A stretch of DNA of 64,000 nucleotides from assembly GCF_025698545.1 (NCBI RefSeq), contig NC_068569.1, forward strand, positions 12,648,001 to 12,712,000, read 5' to 3'. This stretch comes from Gossypium raimondii. Lineage: Eukaryota > Streptophyta > Magnoliopsida > Malvales > Malvaceae. The notes under the pieces are model-generated. The model was not told the DNA's origin. It saw only the letters and a list, made by a program, of their open reading frames with translations, and did no database searches. Shown in pieces: positions 46,299 to 57,631 of this stretch (position 1 is its first letter; each line of letters starts with the position of its first letter). A program made the position numbers and the translations under genes.

Positions 46299-49200
46299 GA
46301 CTTCCGAATCAACTTAATCACAAAGTGGATGAGAGATCGTTCATCAATCAGTCGACTGTAAAATGTCATCTGACTGGTAAAGACAATCGAGATCATGATA
46401 GCACAACTAAGTTTAAAAGCTGCAGAGACCATTCTGACGACGCTTTGCCAATAAGATCTCCATGAGCCAACATTTATTTTGGCGTATTGCAAGTTTTTGG
46501 ATTATTAAACTCGTTGTTGCCTAATACTGATTCTGATTCATTTACGAGGTTCGCAACTTCACACATGGATAAAATTGAGAATACGTCACTGCATGTTAGG
46601 CATGGTCATTCATGTGTCTGCCAAGGAGGATTAGTGGATAAACCACACCGACCAGTGACAGTTTATAATAAAAAGTTCAATAAAAAAGCTTTTCATTAAA
46701 CCAATTCCATGAGGTAAAGTAGAAACCCCTTTATTTGTCACCGGTTATTCATTTATTGGTAAGGGCCTCTCGGGGATAAGACAAGCGTCAAATTAATATA
46801 CACAAACGATGCTTTCGGATAATCAAGGATTTTGCCTTTAGTTTCAAACCCTTTTTCCCTGGCTGCTTTGCAGTTCTAGATAAGATCAACAATCAACATC
46901 AGCACCTACAAGCTATTTTACTGTCATTGGTGACACAAAAAGGATTCGAAAGTTGCCGAGTACTTAGCCAGTTAGTCCAGTCAGACGAAGGAGCATCAAT
47001 TAGATCCCCCTTGTTCAGAAATCTCTCCCAGAATGATGCTGCTGATCAGTGAGTGAAAAGAGACATTAAGCGTTAAATGAGAGAGACATGCACTTTCCCC
47101 AATTTGATAGTTAAGTTAGGCCTGGACTTCCTTTTTCTTTTCTTTTTTACTTCCCTATATGTACCTGCCCATATCATGTGGTTGCTATTCGTTGTGATTA
47201 TTAACTCCAAAAAGTACCTAAAATGAAACAAAGAACCGACTAATCTGTGATTAACAATGAGTTGTCCATTAGGCTAGAATTAATACCAACAAATGCGGTC
47301 TAGTTTTGGATTCTTTCCATTATCCAATCAGATGGTTATTTCCTCTTCACAAAATGCACTCTGAGTATATTTCTCCAGTGAGGAGTTTGGATTAGACCCA
47401 GCAACTTCTCATTTCTGTCAAGGGTCAAGGGCCTTGTTTTCGGCTAATAGGGTAGAGTAAAGACAAAGCATTTTTTGGCCTTAATCTATGTCCAATACTT
47501 GGCACGAACTTGAGATTTTGTCCGTATTGTATATTCTTAAGAGCTACCAAACAAACGTAAAACCTTATTTCTTGTCCTTATTTCTTACTTTCTTAATATT
47601 TCTTGTCTTTTCAACTGTTTCTCTTTGCATTCTTAATATTTGTAGCTACACGAGCATGGATGCAGCTGTAAACATTTAAACGATCTTTTCCATTAAAATA
47701 TGCAGTCCTGTAGAAGTTTGTGCACTCAATCTAATGGTGTAGCTGAAATTTCTGGTCTTTGATTCAAGTGTACACAATTTACTTGGAGGATCCTGCAACT
47801 ATGAACCCGAACTCAGGAGCGGTCTCAAATACGGGTATGTGCCCAAGAATTAGGTATATTCAACTTTTTTTTAATGTTTTTTTCTTTTTTTGAAAGATCA
47901 TATCTCACACGCTAATCATTCCATAATCTTTTCTCAGGATATCATTCCATACTCTCCCTTATATTATCCATTCTAGTAAAGCACCAATTGCAGTGCACTT
48001 CAAAAATGGTGTTATGAGTTTATAGGATCACATTTAATAAGCTTGAACCTTGTAATGAAAGAGACAATATATCTTTTATCAAATCAATTTTTTATTATTT
48101 TTTCCATATGGAGAAGCTATAGTTATATTATCGTCTTTCCGTCCCATAATCTGCAGTGATAGATAAGCATAGAAATAGAATAAAGCTCCATGGTTCAATT
48201 GTTCTTGCTTTAACTCTATAACAACAATATCTTAAATGTACGTACATGGCCTTGATTTCGACACCAAAAGAAAAGTTGAAGGAATCGTTGGTGGAAGTGG
48301 AGTTTGGATATAAATCCTTGATTTCAATTCTTAGTGCTTCTTCTGTTATTTCAGAACGAGTCAGAAGAGGAATAAAAGTGGCAGATATGCATATATAGTA
48401 CTTGTTAATAAATTCGCATTCGATACGCGACAACCGCACTATGTTTTATTCAAATCATGCCGTCAATCTTTATATTTTGATGCTGAAACTTAATTTATGT
48501 ATTTAAAAATTAAAATATATTTTTTTTTAAAATTGTAGTATAATTGTTAACATTAACAAAAATTCCTTTACTATCAAGTACGCTCGAATTTATACTAATT
48601 TGCTTATAAAATTGATACTATTGCACGAATCTATCGATGGCAAATCTTAATAGAAATTACCAAACACTATTAACGATTGAGTTTAATTTTTAGCTAAGAT
48701 TTAATACAACATTTTACACTTTCAATTTGACATTTTTTAATAGATAATTAATTTTTTTAATTTTGTATCTGAACTTGACATATTTTCTTAATTTAGTACC
48801 TAAGCTTTTCTTTTCCAATTGGTATCTAAACTTACATTTTTTTCTAATTTGGTACTTAGATTTTTTTGGTCAATTTTGGTATTTAAACTTGTCAAATGTT
48901 ATACAAATTGCTCCAATATATTAACATTGTTATCTTTTATGATATAGCAAAAATAATCACTGTATGACCGCATGTATTTTAAATGTTCAGTTACTTTTAG
49001 TTTAATTTATTTTTTTATTTAACACAATGGAATTATTTTAGATAGGGTTTTTAACACTTTTGATTTCTTCTTCAATATCCATTTGTTAAGTATATCTCAA
49101 AGCACAGTTTTTGAACATGGATTTTCTTTGATATTGACTATATTTTTGTGGAATTGAAAAGTTTGGTGAAGACTAGACCATGCTTTAAGCTTGCTGTCCC

Positions 49201-49690
49201 TCTCAAGTCATTCCTACCATAATAGTCAAAGTAATCTCAACCCAATGAAAAATAAAATTTGAACATATTGTTTAGCTAAATAGAGAAAGCTCCAAATAAA
49301 TGTAATATTTTCTACAATTAAATTTCATGTCATTTTTCACATGTCCGTTACACAAAAAACTTAAATACAAAATTTTTTAAAAATGTCAAATTCAAGTATG
49401 AAATGTTTTAGAATTGTTTAGACATTTTTTTACCAATAAAGCAATCAATCCCATTTAATAGATCAAGAGTCTAAGTGAGATGCAAATCATCGAGTCTATT
49501 AGGCAAAACCAATTTTTAGTGGCTTTTGTCATGCACAATACCATCCGGTTCTTATGAGACTCAAGCCAAACCTCGAATGTTGTTAATGAGCTTAGAGCAG
49601 TTCGATTTGAATATAACTTTAATCTTTTTATTTCTAGTATTTTTTACCCTAATTACATTGTGTGTGCCTCGGTGTCATGGTCTGACATTG
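46299..49690. other. Intergenic region
   Basis: Includes the CLE B upstream region. At 48750-48900 there are three or four tandem-like TTTGGTA(C/T)(C/T)TAAACTT phrases, a common plant repeat motif. No gene is supported; a 103-codon minus frame at 48439-48128 is unrecognised. Confidence 0.5.
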
Positions 49691-50446
49691 TGGCTACATT
49701 GCCACTGTGACAACCCACTGGGTGGAAAGGACGAGGCCAAAGTCTAGGGACAAGAGTTCCCCAATGATGGATCCTAAGGGGCAAGTGTCTTGCAAGAAGC
49801 ATCAAGTAAGTAACATGGCAAAAAGCCATGAGTGGACAAGGTCGAGGGGGTGGTGGTCCCATGCAATGAGTTGAGGCGATGAGTAGCCCAAGTGTGGGGC
49901 AAGCATGCTTGGAGAATGCCCATAAGATGGCCATGGAGTGCCAAATAAGAAAACTCTCTGTGTTCCCTACAAGGATAGTTATAAAAGCTATTTAGCTCTT
50001 TAGGGGGTAGCAAAAGGTGTTAGCTCTCCACCTCCCCCTCACATTGGCTAGTTGATAAGGTTTCCTTGTTGTAAGTAAGTTGCTCCATGGCAAGCGAGAT
50101 GTTATGGTGTGCGTTCACTGGCAAGTGGATGCTCTATGTCTCTTCGAGAGGAAACTCGGGGATGGTTTGGGGCCAACGAGCCTCGTACCGTGTAGTGGTT
50201 GGAAAGCTAGGGGTCGACCATAGATTTTATCTAAGCCCTGCGGGATCCTCCACCCAAAGTCTATTAGGTTGTCTTTGGGATCTTAAGATGATGCTTTGTA
50301 GGAGGAGCATCAAAATGCGACGGAACATCGAGATAACTAGCAGGCGAACTAGCTACTAGTATTGTGGGAACACAGAGATAGAAATTAAGCATAGTGCTTA
50401 GAGCTAGGACAGTGCACTAGGGCAATCCTTGCGTTGAGTGCATGAT
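49691..50446. repeat. Older repeat interrupted by the copia element (left part)
   Basis: GC-richer than its surroundings, starting near TGTGACAACCCACTGG. Similar composition resumes at 55385, directly after the copia target duplication, with phrases such as GGGGCAAGTGAGCTTGACCC and GAGCTAGAAGCACCC, and runs to about 55830. It is probably a degraded LTR-type repeat into which the copia element jumped. Confidence 0.4.
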
Positions 50447-50916
50447 TGTTGAAGTTGGCCTGCATGCAGACAAAGAAGCAGACCAAACTGCCGAGCCATG
50501 CAATTGCAGCTGAAGCTCATGCTGCTAATTTTCATTTTGTTGCTTCAAGTGTTTATTTTGTAACTTAGTTAGATTAGAACTAAGTTGGTAATGTACTTGA
50601 TGTAATTAGGTGATGTTTGAGCTGATAAATCAGCTTTACTAAGTGTGCAAGTTAAGTTTATCAATTTACTAGGTTATTAATGGAGTTAGGTGATGATTAG
50701 ATGACATTGTATCATTTTGACCAACTGAAATACTTGGTATTTGTAATGGCTTTATGCCTCAATTCAATTGTGATGATATCTTTTAGAAATTATTCTTCAT
50801 TCTCTGGTTTTTTACTCAAGTTCTTAAGCTAAATTTTCTTTTTTGTTCAGCAATACATCAATGCTTCTTGCTTAATCTTCTGTCAAATTTCTCATGTTGT
50901 TTTCTTAATTCCAACA
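50447..50916 (+). repeat. 5' LTR of copia element
   Basis: 470 bp, TG...CA ends (TGTTGAAG...CCAACA). Same length as the 3' LTR. Confidence 0.95.
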
Positions 50917-50918
50917 AT

Positions 50919-50931
50919 TGGTATCTAGAGC
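50919..50931 (+). other. Primer-binding site of copia element
   Basis: TGGTATCTAGAGC, two bases after the 5' LTR. The usual copia site pairing with initiator tRNA-Met is TGGTATCAGAGC; here one extra T is inserted. Confidence 0.8.
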
Positions 50932-50974
50932 TCATTTTCTTAGTGTACCTATCATTTTTTCAATCTTAAAAACC

Positions 50975-51839
50975 ATGTCTTCATCCAGATTCTCTCCAGC
51001 TCTACCACCAGTGTTCAATGATGGAGGCTATCATATTTGGGTAGTGAAAATGAAGACCTACTTGCAGGCATTCGACTTGTGAGAAGTTGTCAACTCTAAT
51101 ATTGAACCACACCCTTGAGAGCCAATCCCACAGTGGCTCAGATCAGGCAGCACTCTAATGATAGAGCCAAGAGATACAAGGCCATGTCATACATCTAAAA
51201 CCGTATATCTGATGTAATTTTCACAAGGATAATGGCTTGTGAGTCTTCAAAATAGGCCTGAGATAAGCTCAAAGAGGATTTTCAAAGCACTGAAAGAACA
51301 AGGCAACAACAACTCTTGAATTTGAAAAGAGACTTAAAAATTTGAAGATGAAGGAAGAAGAAACTGTGAAGCAATACTCAGACAAGATTATGTCTGTTGT
51401 GAACATCATCAGATTGCTTGGGGACCAGTTGAGTGAAGCAAGAATAATGGAAAAGGTTATTTCAACCTTACCTGAAAGATATGAAGCCAAGATCTCATCC
51501 CTTGAAGACTCAAGAGATCTGTCAAGCATCACTTTGACTGAGCTGATTAATGTTCTTTATGCTCAGGAGCAAAGAAGAGCCATCAGACAAGAAGAGCATC
51601 AAGAAAGTGCCTTCCAAGCCAAGAGTAGACCAACCTCGAGCTCCTCTGGCTACAAAGGGAAAAAGATTTTGTCAGACAAGCCTAGAAGAGATGGAGCAAG
51701 AAGAAGATATCCACCTTGCCCACATTGCAAAAGGCTTAGTCATCCAGAAGTAAATTGTTGGTTCAGGCTTGATGTGCAATGTGAAATTTGCAAAAATATG
51801 GGCCATATTGAAAAGGTTTGCAGAAACAAAGGCAAATAG
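50975..51839 (+). pseudogene. copia gag (capsid) with two zinc knuckles
   Basis: ATG at 50975 in context AAACCATGTC. The start region has the UBN2/gag motif YHIWVVKMKTYLQAFDL and then a TGA where Trp is expected, and more stops and frame changes before 51342. From 51342 to 51839 the frame is open (KQYSDKIMSVVNIIRLLGDQ, then ISTLPERYEAKISSLE). Two zinc knuckles follow, CPHCKRLSHPEVNC and CEICKNMGHIEKVC, both C-x2-C-x4-H-x4-C. Confidence 0.85.
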
Positions 51840-54800
51840 AGGCAAAACCAGCCTCAATAGCCTAAAGCTGAGGCTCAAGTGGCAGAAGAAGGCTGTGACC
51901 AAGAGGAACAAGTCTTTGCAGTGTCCTGCTCAGCTGCTAGAAAAAGAACAACAAAAGGGTGACTGATTGACAGTGGTTGCACAAACCACATGACAACTGA
52001 TGCTGTTATCTTTAAAAACATAGGTAGAAACTTCAACACAAGAGTAAAAGTTGGCAATGGACACTTCACCAAAGCAGAAGGCAAAGGAGATGTGCTGATT
52101 GACACTCCTACAGGTATCAAACGTGTTTCAAATGTATTTTTTGTACCTAAAATTGATAAAAATTTACTTAGTATAGCTCAACTGCTTAAAAAGGGTTATT
52201 TAGTTGTGTTTAGATACAAGGAATGCCTAATCAGTGATCTAAGTAGATCCAAATTCATGTCAGTAACCATGGCTGACAGAAGTTTTGTTGTGGACTGGAA
52301 CAAAAGTTCAAACAGTGCCTACACAACAATCTTAGATGAGTATAAGATATGGCACAAAAGGCTAGGTCATGCTAACTACAAGTCACTGGTTCAGTTGACC
52401 AAAGGGGACATGGTTGAAAACTTCACCAAATCAGTTGAGAAAGAGGATTTTTGTGAAATATGTCAGCTAAGAAAGCAAGCTAGACAACCATTTCCTTTGA
52501 AAAAAGCCTGGAGAGCCTTAGAAAAGTTGTAGCTAGTCCACACTGATGTGTGTGGCCCTATGAAGACACAATCCTTGAATGTTAGTAGGTATTTTATCCT
52601 TTTCATTGATGATTTCTCAAGGTTTTGCTGGGTATACTTTCTAAAGCACAAGTCAGAAGTGGCCTCAATATTTTGGAAGTTCTAAGCTGTAGCAGAAGCA
52701 GAATCAGGTTGCAAGCTCAAGATACTAAGGTTTGATAATGTCATAGAATACACTTCAGCAAGATTTCATGGCTTTTGTGATGAAGCAGGCATCAAACACC
52801 AGCTCACCAATACCTACACACCTCAATAGAATGGTGTCAGTGAGAGGAGGAATAGAACCTTGATGGATATGGCTCGATGTTTAATATTTGAAAGGAATTT
52901 GCCGAAGATTTTTTGGGCTAAAGCATTTAACACTGTAGTTTACCTCCAAAACAGGCTACCAACCAAGGCTTTGGTTTAAAAACCACCATCTGAGGCCTGG
53001 TTTGGGTTCAAGCCATCAGTTGCTCATCTAAAGGTCTTTGGCTGCATTTGTTATGCACACATGCCTGTAGTAAAAAAGGACAAGCTGGCAAAAAAGGCTT
53101 AGCCTGGTATCCTAGTATGCTACATTAGTGTCAAGAAAGGCTATAGGATTTTGAACCCTACATCCAATAGAGTTTGTGTGAGCAAAGATGTAGTCTTTGA
53201 TGAGAAATCAAGTTGGAACTGGGATAAGAATGAGCCAAAATGTGCTGCTGAAGACTGGTGACAGATCAGATTGAAGGTGATCAAGATGATCTTGAAATGG
53301 ACATTGATGATGAGCTAGTCAGGGAAACCAGACCACTGGCTGAAATTTATGCAAGAGCAGATGTAGCTACTGTAGAACCAACTTGTCTTGAAGAAGCTGA
53401 AGCTCAACAAGGATGGAAACAGGCCATGCTCGATGAAATGAGCATGATTGAAAAGAATCAGACCTGAGAGTTAGTTGCAACGCCAGTTAACAGGAAGGTC
53501 ATAAGAGTAAAATGAGTGTTTCGAGCTAAGCACAATACTGATGGAACTCTGAACAAGTTAAAGACAAGGCCGATAGTGAAGGGATTCAATCAGAAGTATG
53601 GCATAAACTACTTTGAAACATTTGCACTAGTGGCTATGCGACACAATTAGGCTATTGGTTGCTTTGGCTGCACAGAAGCAATGGAAAATTTATCAACTCG
53701 ATGTTAAATCTACTTTTCTCAATGGTTTTCTTGATGAGGAAATCTATGTTAAACAGCCTGAAGGTTTCAAAGTTGCAGGCAATGAGGGCAATGTGTATAA
53801 GCTAAAAAAGGCATTGTATGGCTTAAAACAATCACCAAGAGCCTGGTATGACAGGATCAACACTTACCTAGCAAGCCTGGGATTCGAGAGAAGCATCAGT
53901 GAGCCAACCTTGTATGTGAAGAAAGAAGGTGTTGAAACACAGCTTATAGTCTCCTTATATGTGGATGACTTGCTGGTTACAGGAGGAAACAATGACATGT
54001 TGGTTGAGTTCAAAGACAAGATGGAAAGCATGTTCGAGATGTCAGGCTTGGGACAAATGTCCTACTTCCTTGGAATGGAAGTGTCACAGACTCAACAAGG
54101 AATTTTCTTAAGTCAAAAGGCATTTGCCTTGAAGATTCTGAACAAGTTCTCCATGTTGAATTGTAAAGTAACAAGTACACCAGTTGCTGTTGGAGAAAAG
54201 CTGACCAGCCAAGGTAATTTTGAGAAAGTAGATAAGTCAACTTACAGAAGTTTGGTTGGATGTTTACTTGACAGCCACAAGACCAGACATCATGTGTGCT
54301 GTAAGTCTCCTATCCAAGTTCATGCATTGTTGTAATGTGAGTCATTTTCAAGCTGGCAAGAGAGTTCTCAGGTACATTAGAGGTACATTGAGCTTTGGAA
54401 TGATGTTCCCCAAGGTTGAGAGCATGAAACTCATTGGTTTTGCTAATAGTGATTAGGCTGGTTCGATAGATGACATGAAAAGCACCTCAGGGTATCTGTT
54501 TACCCTTGGATCAGTCATTTTTTATTGGAATTCAAAGAAGCAAAGTGGTGTAGCTCAATCAACAGCTGAGGCAGAGTATATGGCAGCTGCAGGAGTTGTT
54601 AATCAAGCTATTTGGCTAAGAAAAATCATGGCCAATTTGAATCTACACTAAAGGGAAGCAACGGATATCAAATGTGACAATAACTTTACTGTTACAGTTA
54701 CAAAGAATCCAGTGTTTCATAGGAGAACCAAGCACTTCAAGATAAAGTTTCATTTTGTTAAAGAGATGGAACAATCTCAAGAAGTTAAAATAATTCATTG

Positions 54801-54909
54801 CAGTTCTGAATATCAGCTTGCTGACATCTTGACAAAGCCTCTTTGTGTGTCAAGGTTCAAGGATTTGAGAACCAAATTGGGAGTATGCAGCATGCAAGCC
54901 AAGGAGGAG
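51840..54909 (+). pseudogene. copia pol: protease, integrase, reverse transcriptase, RNase H
   Basis: Protease core LIDSGCTNHM near 51963. The integrase has the zinc-binding H..H..C..C (WHKRLGHANY, CEICQLRKQ) and DVCGP/DFSR/NGVSERRNRT blocks, with stops between. The reverse transcriptase has QLDVKSTFLNGFLDEEIYVK and the YVDD catalytic motif (53958-53969). RNase H has STAEAEYMA and the tail ADILTKPL. Most stops replace Gln, Trp or Glu (e.g. after TPQ at about 52828, after NSD at about 54453, after NLH at about 54650), a pattern expected from cytosine deamination. At least three frame changes occur. Confidence 0.9.
54901..54909 (+). other. Polypurine tract of copia element
   Basis: AAGGAGGAG directly before the 3' LTR; it primes plus-strand DNA synthesis in this family. 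Confidence 0.75.
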
Positions 54910-55379
54910 TGTTGAAGTTGGCCTGCATGCAGACAAAGAAGCAGACCAAGCTGTCGAGCCATGCAATTGCAGCTGAAGCTCATGCTGCTAATTTTCATTT
55001 TGTTACTTCAAGTGTTTTTTTTGTAACTTCGTTAGATTAGAACTAAGTTGGTAATGTACTTGATGTAATTAGGTGATGTTAGAGTTGATAAATCAACTTT
55101 ACTAAGTGTGCAAGTTAAGTTTATCAATTTACTAGGTTATTAGTGGAGTTAGGTGATGATTAGGTGACATTGTATCATTTTGACCAGCTGAAATACTTAG
55201 CATTTGTAATGGCTTTATGTCTCAATTCAATTGTAATGATATCTTTTAGAAATTCTTCTTCATTCTCTGGCTTTTTACTCAAGTTCTTAAGCTGAATTTT
55301 CTTGTTTGTTCAGCAAGACATCGATGCTTCTTGCTTAAGCTTCTGTCAAATTTCTCATGTTGTTTTCTTAGTTCCAACA
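54910..55379 (+). repeat. 3' LTR of copia element
   Basis: 470 bp, pairs with the 5' LTR. Visible differences include CCAAGCTGTCG versus CCAAACTGCCG near its start. Confidence 0.95.
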
Positions 55380-55384
55380 ATGAT

Positions 55385-56689
55385 GTTGGATGTTTATGCT
55401 TGAGATGAGCCTTCAATGGGGCAAGTGAGCTTGACCCTTGGAGTAGCCATTATGGGCAACGTGATGAGCTAGAAGCACCCTTTAGTTGGTGAGTGGCCAA
55501 CAATTGAGTAGTGCCATTGGGTTATGGCACTTGAGATGCGACAAGCGAGCGTGGATTTGGTGTTGGGTTCCACCAAGCCTTGAGCCACCATACCTTGCAT
55601 CTTGGAAAATGATGGTCAATGCTCAAGATCATCGATGGAGATAATAGTTGAGACGTCTTGCGTAAGGCCAGATTAAGCGAGAGGCCTTTAAAACAAGACA
55701 TCGGTAAGAACTAATATAGTCCACGGAAAAAAAGATATGAGAAAACTTGATTATAACTAAAAATAATAATGGTGCCACACGAGGTTGTACTGTTCAGGTC
55801 AACGGCGGTTTGTGACACTCAACTAAGAGGGCAGAAGAAGTGTTGGCGTGGACATTGCCACCATCAATAAACCATAAAAATAAATACTAATAATTTTTTA
55901 TTTTTTATTTGGTTATGAATGTAATAAATAGCATATTAATTGTACAGGTTAAAAAAGTGTCCGAAAAGAGAATATAGCTTTCCTCCTGGAGCAAGCTTTA
56001 GATGGATTTATTTTCTGTTTCTTTAACTTAGAAAGTGACATAAAGGTGCTTCAAGTATGAATTATCCTCGGTCTTTTGTTAACCGATAAGACCGGATTCA
56101 CTTTGATTCCGAAAGTGATGCTTCTTTGTATGATATCAGTGTAAGATTTCAGCACTGAAATGGGATGATCCAACTTGTAGGTTAGTAGGATATTATATAT
56201 AGGGCTGTTTATATTATCCATGGATCATGATCACTTCAAAATCCTAGTTAATGAAGCCACTGAGCACCGCCCAACAATGGTTTCAGTTAGGCTATATATA
56301 TTTGTGGTGTTTTCTAATCTTTTATGTGCCTTTCTTAGTATAATATTAACCATTCCCTTGGACACTAAGCGCGTCTTTCAATGATGTCCCAAAGAAATAA
56401 GTAAAGAAAAGGGTAACAAAAAGTTCAGAAACTGCAGTAGACTACTTTTTGTAATTTAAATTAAAAACTATACTCCTACAACACTTGAGCCACGTCATTA
56501 CTCCTTCAAATAAGAGAATCCAAGTACTAATCCCTCCCCCCATACTATCAAAATTAGGGGAAAAGAAGAACAATTACATTCCTCAAAACCCTCCGGTGAA
56601 GTCATCTAACATGTAGCAGAAGCATTCATAAAATGACAAACTGAGAATAAGGGGAACTTTTTCATATGTCGTTATTTGAATTTTAAATT
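55385..56689. other. Flank of copia element and spacer
   Basis: The first ~450 bp continue the older repeat seen at 49691-50446. After that AT-rich spacer with no supported gene. Confidence 0.45.
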
Positions 56690-57278
56690 TAATGTTAGGA
56701 TTATATCATTAATCACTAAACTATAGATAAATTTTGTTTTGATCACTTAATTAAAAAAAGTTATAATTTGATCATTGAATTAATTAAAAAAAGTTATAAT
56801 TTGATCATTGAACTATTTGAAAGTTTTACTTAAGTCATTGAACTATTCAAAAGTTTTTATTTAAGTCATTGGACTATTTTTTTTTTTAAGTTTCGACAGC
56901 GAACTCCAAGTGACAATTCGATGATTGGTACGGTGGATCAGTACCCATAAACAAGTAAAAAAAAATACCTTAGATCCAAATCAATCTGACGGTCAGTGTA
57001 GGAGAACGGAAAAAAAACTGTTTGAATTTTAGTTTGCAAATTCATGACGTCCAAAATTATTTCATGAAAAGAAACTGAAAGATAGAAAAGAAGAGAAAAG
57101 ATCTTTCTATTGGTGCAAACAGTACGAATAAAAAAAACCATATAACATCGGTTTTAATAGTCCAATGACTTAAATAAAAACTTTTGAATAGTTCAGTGAC
57201 CAAATTATAACTATTTTTAGTTAAGTGATCAAAACAAAAACTTACCCATAGTTTAGTAAGTAATTTACCCTAACATTT
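56690..57278. mobile_element. Foldback MITE next to CLE copy C
   Basis: The left arm reads AATGTTAGGATTATATCATT and AATCACTAAACTATAGATAA; the right arm reversed reads AATGTTAGGGTAAATTACTT and ACTAAACTATGGGTAAG, and both go on to TTTTGTTTTGATCACTTAA and TTTAAGTCATTGGACTATT. The inverted arms span about 190 bp (left) and 140 bp (right). The left arm also has a short internal duplication (AAAAAGTTATAATTTGATCA twice). The middle carries an unrelated ~250 bp. Ends and target duplication are approximate. Confidence 0.65.
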
Positions 57279-57312
57279 ATTACAGAAACTAACCGAACTT
57301 GACACTAGTTTG

Positions 57313-57558
57313 CTAATGATGGATGGAGTGATGTTGGGGATCAGGACCACCGGGACTAACTCGTTTAGACTGGTACAGGTTATTGTTATCGATTTCATTT
57401 TGTGTACGCCCAATCTTAAAAGCTTCCCTGGCAGCCAATGCTCGAATGGACCTAATCAAGTCCCGTCCCTCTGTGTATGGACCAAGAGGACGACCATCTG
57501 ACCTTGGAAAACAAACTAGTAGCAGTAACAGGTACAGATGGAATTTCGAAATTGCCAT
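57313..57558 (-). CDS. CLE signalling-peptide precursor, copy C
   Basis: An 81-residue intronless precursor. MAISKFHLYLLLLLVCFPRS opens a signal peptide cleaved near residue 22. The variable region (about 23-65) includes LIRSIRALAAREAFKIG. The CLE box RVSPGGPDPQHH (66-77) is followed by the tail SIHH. From memory this dodecapeptide is identical to that of Arabidopsis CLE5/CLE6, extracellular peptides of the CLE1-7 group connected with root and shoot growth responses. A TATATATA box at 57631-57624 lies 66 bp before the ATG. The 3' end is 35 bp from a foldback MITE, so the transcript probably runs into it. Confidence 0.93.
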   Translation of the reverse strand: MAISKFHLYLLLLLVCFPRSDGRPLGPYTEGRDLIRSIRALAAREAFKIGRTQNEIDNNNLYQSKRVSPGGPDPQHHSIHH

Positions 57559-57623
57559 CTTCTTAGCAAGGTTTGAGGAAATTTACTACTTGTGTTGCAG
57601 CAATTCCAGGGAGGAGGGATGGA

Positions 57624-57631
57624 TATATATA
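57624..57631 (-). promoter_or_regulatory. TATA box of CLE copy C
   Basis: TATATATA on the minus strand, 66 bp upstream of ATG 57558. Implies a leader of about 35-40 bases. Confidence 0.5.

Larger units (their letters stand above)
50447..55379 (+). mobile_element. Full-length Ty1/copia retrotransposon, decayed
   Basis: Two 470-bp LTRs (50447-50916 and 54910-55379), each TGTTGAAGTTGGCCTGCATG...TTCCAACA, flanked by a perfect 5-bp duplication ATGAT (50442-50446 and 55380-55384). A primer-binding site follows the 5' LTR and a purine tract precedes the 3' LTR. The internal order gag, protease, integrase, reverse transcriptase, RNase H is the copia order. By eye the LTRs differ at about 23 of 470 positions (near 5%), suggesting insertion on the order of a few million years ago under usual plant rates. 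Many in-frame stops and frame changes make it non-autonomous. Confidence 0.95.

Noticed and set aside
48128-48439. 103-codon minus-strand ORF
   Set aside because: No recognisable domain. The frame carries no signal peptide or repeats and sits in AT-rich spacer.
49653-50359. Several overlapping ORFs of 80-90 codons
   Set aside because: They fall in a GC-richer degraded repeat split by the copia insertion, and frames on both strands are open by composition.
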